Shown: piece after piece, positions 6,076 through 7,409 of the stretch
How positions within the stretch are numbered: the first letter of the stretch is position 1
Layout: each line of letters begins with the position of its first letter
Assembly (NCBI GenBank): GCA_001805205.1
Contig: MHER01000036.1
Coordinates: 1 to 7,409 of the forward strand
Direction: 5' to 3'
DNA length: 7,409 nucleotides
From: Nitrospirae bacterium RIFCSPLOW2_12_42_9
Lineage (GTDB): Bacteria; Nitrospirota; 9FT-COMBO-42-15; HDB-SIOI813
Made by a program: the position numbers and the translations under genes
Notes under the pieces: generated by a model
The model's database searches: none
The model's input: only the letters and a program-made list of their open reading frames with translations
What the model was told of the DNA's origin: nothing

Positions 6076-6897
6076 TTTTACTGAAGTAGCCACACTTTCA
6101 CGTACGTCCTCATCCTCATCTTCAAGTAACATTTTTAAATAATTTATTGCCCTAGGATCCCCAAGACTTCCCAGTGCATCTGCTGCAGACTCTCTAACCC
6201 ATGGATCTTTATCAGACAGTGCCTTAATAAGAGGTTCGAAGGCCTCTTTACTTTTTCTGGTACCCAGTGCTTCAGCAGCGCTGGCCCGCACATCCCCATC
6301 TTCATCTTCCAGGGCCAGAAGGAGGGCGCCTAAAACCTCCGGGCCTTCCATCTCAGCCAGTTTTTCCACAGCCTCTTCTCTTACCTCCGGTTCCTTACTC
6401 TCCAGAATATTTCTGTACAATTCACTGAATGGAGGCTTTTCTGTAGTTTCCTCAGCTACACTCGTATTATCAGGTACCGGAGGGGCTTCTTTAACACTCT
6501 CCGGACTGTCACTCATCCCTTCCTCCTTGGGAAATATCCTGACCTCTGTTAGTTTTGATAAGAGGGGACTGCCATCTTCTCCTTTCTTCTCCTCATAGAA
6601 AAAAATAGAATTATTATGGGGGCCGATAACCTTCCGTATCCCTTCATCCAGCGGAAGGGCATGGAATTCCACGGTTATTTTCTGCTCTGAGAGATCATGA
6701 GAAGTAACCTTCACTCCTGTTTTATGCCCAATCTCATCCAGCACTTCTTTAAGCAGGGTATCTTTAATCATGAGAGTCAGAAGGTCATCTTTGTACTCTA
6801 TAAGAAGTTTGTCAGCAGCTTCACCTGCATAAACATTAAAGACCACTGTAATCAGCAAAACTACGGAAATAATTATAAATAGTAATTTCTTCTTCAT
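6055..6897 (-). CDS. Exported STN/secretin-N-like plus HEAT-repeat protein
   Basis: Starting at the ATG at 6897 the protein has 280 residues; a GTG at 6906 would add three residues (M-K-N) but has no better ribosome binding site. Residues 1-24 form a signal peptide ending N-V-Y-A. Residues about 37-103 (L-L-T-L-x-I-K-D-T-L-L-K-E-V-L-D-E-I onward, then K-I-T-V-E-F and L-P-L-D-E-G-I) follow the beta-alpha-beta pattern of STN/secretin N-terminal domains, which mediate contacts at outer-membrane secretins and TonB receptors. Residues about 125-160 are an acidic Pro-rich linker. From 172 on there are three and a half HEAT repeats with Val-Arg at 172, 203, 234 and 265, exactly 31 residues apart. 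The protein should be a periplasmic scaffold; it has no cysteine and no catalytic motif. It lies 94 bp downstream of the TPR gene on the same strand, and its last 21 bp overlap the end of the SBBP gene. The STN assignment is from sequence pattern only. Confidence 0.87.
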   Translation of the reverse strand: MKKKLLFIIISVVLLITVVFNVYAGEAADKLLIEYKDDLLTLMIKDTLLKEVLDEIGHKTGVKVTSHDLSEQKITVEFHALPLDEGIRKVIGPHNNSIFFYEEKKGEDGSPLLSKLTEVRIFPKEEGMSDSPESVKEAPPVPDNTSVAEETTEKPPFSELYRNILESKEPEVREEAVEKLAEMEGPEVLGALLLALEDEDGDVRASAAEALGTRKSKEAFEPLIKALSDKDPWVRESAADALGSLGDPRAINYLKMLLEDEDEDVRESVATSVKLLEAME

Positions 6898-6991
6898 GTT
6901 TTTCACTTGCTGAGAATCTTAAAAAAATTTTACTACTATTATATATACCTATCAAGTATTTTCTTCATTTTGTCATTTTTTTCATTTTTCT
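6898..6991. other. AT-rich spacer between the TPR and STN-HEAT genes
   Basis: This 94-bp spacer is strongly AT-rich; read on the minus strand it is rich in A and contains several ATGAA-like words. It holds tiny open frames (for instance one of nine codons ending in TAA), none with a ribosome binding site or recognisable product. No hairpin terminator is seen. A weak AAGTGA near 6903-6908 may serve as the ribosome binding site for the ATG at 6897. Confidence 0.4.
6938..6943 (-). promoter_or_regulatory. Candidate -10 element upstream of the STN-HEAT gene
   Basis: Read on the minus strand this is TATAAT in a very AT-rich stretch, about 40 bases before the ATG. No convincing -35 hexamer lies 16-18 bases upstream, so the call is weak. 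It would allow the STN-HEAT gene to be transcribed independently of the TPR gene. Confidence 0.25.
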
Positions 6992-7409
6992 TCACTTATT
7001 TAAAACTTTCAGGGTATTCCTGGCCTCTTCTGCCCCTTCAAAATTCTGGTTCAATCTCAATGCTGTGTTAAGCTCCTTCTTTGCGAGTTCCCTATTTCCA
7101 TTTTTATAATAGGCCATCCCGAGGTGATAATGAACAAGATGGTTTTCTTCTAATTTTTCACTGCTTTCTTTTAATAATGATATGGCCTTTAGATAGACAT
7201 TCTTCTTATAATATATCCAGCCTAAGGTATCAGAGACACCGGGGTCTTCCGGAAGTTTTTCATTGGCCTTCTGTGCAAGGTCCAGCGCAACATCTATATT
7301 GCCCCCATGTTCGGTATATAGCCATGCCAGGTTGTTTGCAGCAGGTGCGAAATCAGGATCAATCTTTAATGCCTTTTCATAAACCTCTTTTGCCTTATCA
7401 TATTTCTTC
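6992..7409 (-). CDS. TPR-repeat protein, 3' end only (5'-truncated by window)
   Basis: On the minus strand the frame is open from the window edge to a TGA at 6992-6994, giving 138 C-terminal residues. Tetratricopeptide repeats are visible: the tail of one at 1-17 (A-L-K-I-D-P), then units at about 20-53, 55-88 and 89-122, with the hallmark N-L-A-W-L-Y, D-T-L-G-W-I-Y-Y and H-L-G-M-A-Y-Y helices and a final A-L-R-L-N. TPRs are protein-interaction solenoids. The D-P-G-V-S-D-T-L-G-W-I-Y-Y style resembles the C-terminal part of large TPR proteins linked to exopolysaccharide/PEP-CTERM (PrsT-like) systems, but the diagnostic N-terminus is outside the window, so this is only a possibility. The gene precedes the STN-HEAT gene by 94 bp, and no GC-rich terminator separates them. 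Confidence 0.85.
   Translation of the reverse strand, partial: KKYDKAKEVYEKALKIDPDFAPAANNLAWLYTEHGGNIDVALDLAQKANEKLPEDPGVSDTLGWIYYKKNVYLKAISLLKESSEKLEENHLVHYHLGMAYYKNGNRELAKKELNTALRLNQNFEGAEEARNTLKVLNK

Noticed and set aside
6920..6975. Short leader-peptide-like frame on the minus strand upstream of the STN-HEAT gene
   Set aside because: It has only nine codons, no ribosome binding site, no run of regulatory codons and no attenuator hairpin; AT-rich DNA gives such frames by chance.

Overview
The window looks like part of the envelope and exported-protein repertoire of a Gram-negative environmental bacterium. Four predicted products carry Sec-type signal peptides, and the domain families (SBBP beta-propeller, Big_5-type Ig-like domains, CFI-box-like C-terminus, HEAT and TPR repeats) are typical of Nitrospirota, Desulfobacterota-like lineages and related uncultured groups. 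Base composition is moderate by eye. Phylum placement is inference; no marker gene is present. I see no tRNA, rRNA, CRISPR array, transposase or phage gene.

Layout: (1) Bases 1-285 are the 3' end of a plus-strand HEAT-repeat gene. (2) Bases 286-442 are a gene-free gap dominated by a C/G-rich palindromic repeat (about 304-403) followed by a T run, then the ribosome binding site of the next gene. (3) Bases 443-6075 hold three closely spaced plus-strand genes for exported proteins: a DsbA/thioredoxin-fold thiol-disulfide oxidoreductase on a coiled-coil stalk, a metzincin-type zinc metalloprotease with calcium-binding Asp-rich loops, and a 1197-residue surface-type protein. The last has an N-terminal DUF7948-like domain, a seven-module SBBP propeller, an IPT/TIG-like domain, three Big_5-like domains and a CFI-box-like C-terminus with two hydrophobic helices. 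(4) On the minus strand, 6055-6897 encodes an exported protein with an STN/secretin-N-like domain and HEAT repeats. Its end overlaps the end of the big gene by 21 bp. (5) Upstream of it on the minus strand, 6992-7409 is the 3' end of a TPR-repeat gene that leaves the window.

Working model (inference): the three plus-strand genes are probably co-transcribed, with gaps of 27 and 68 bp and no visible terminator between them. The oxidoreductase could form or isomerise disulfides in exported partners: the mature protease has four cysteines, and the large protein has four, including a CGGC pair in an insertion in propeller module 4. The minus-strand TPR and STN-HEAT genes may form a second unit devoted to envelope protein interactions. 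The individual families are known. The less usual points are the STN-HEAT fusion, the divergent CFI-box, the redox-like CxxC inside a propeller, and HEAT genes on both sides of the secreted cassette.
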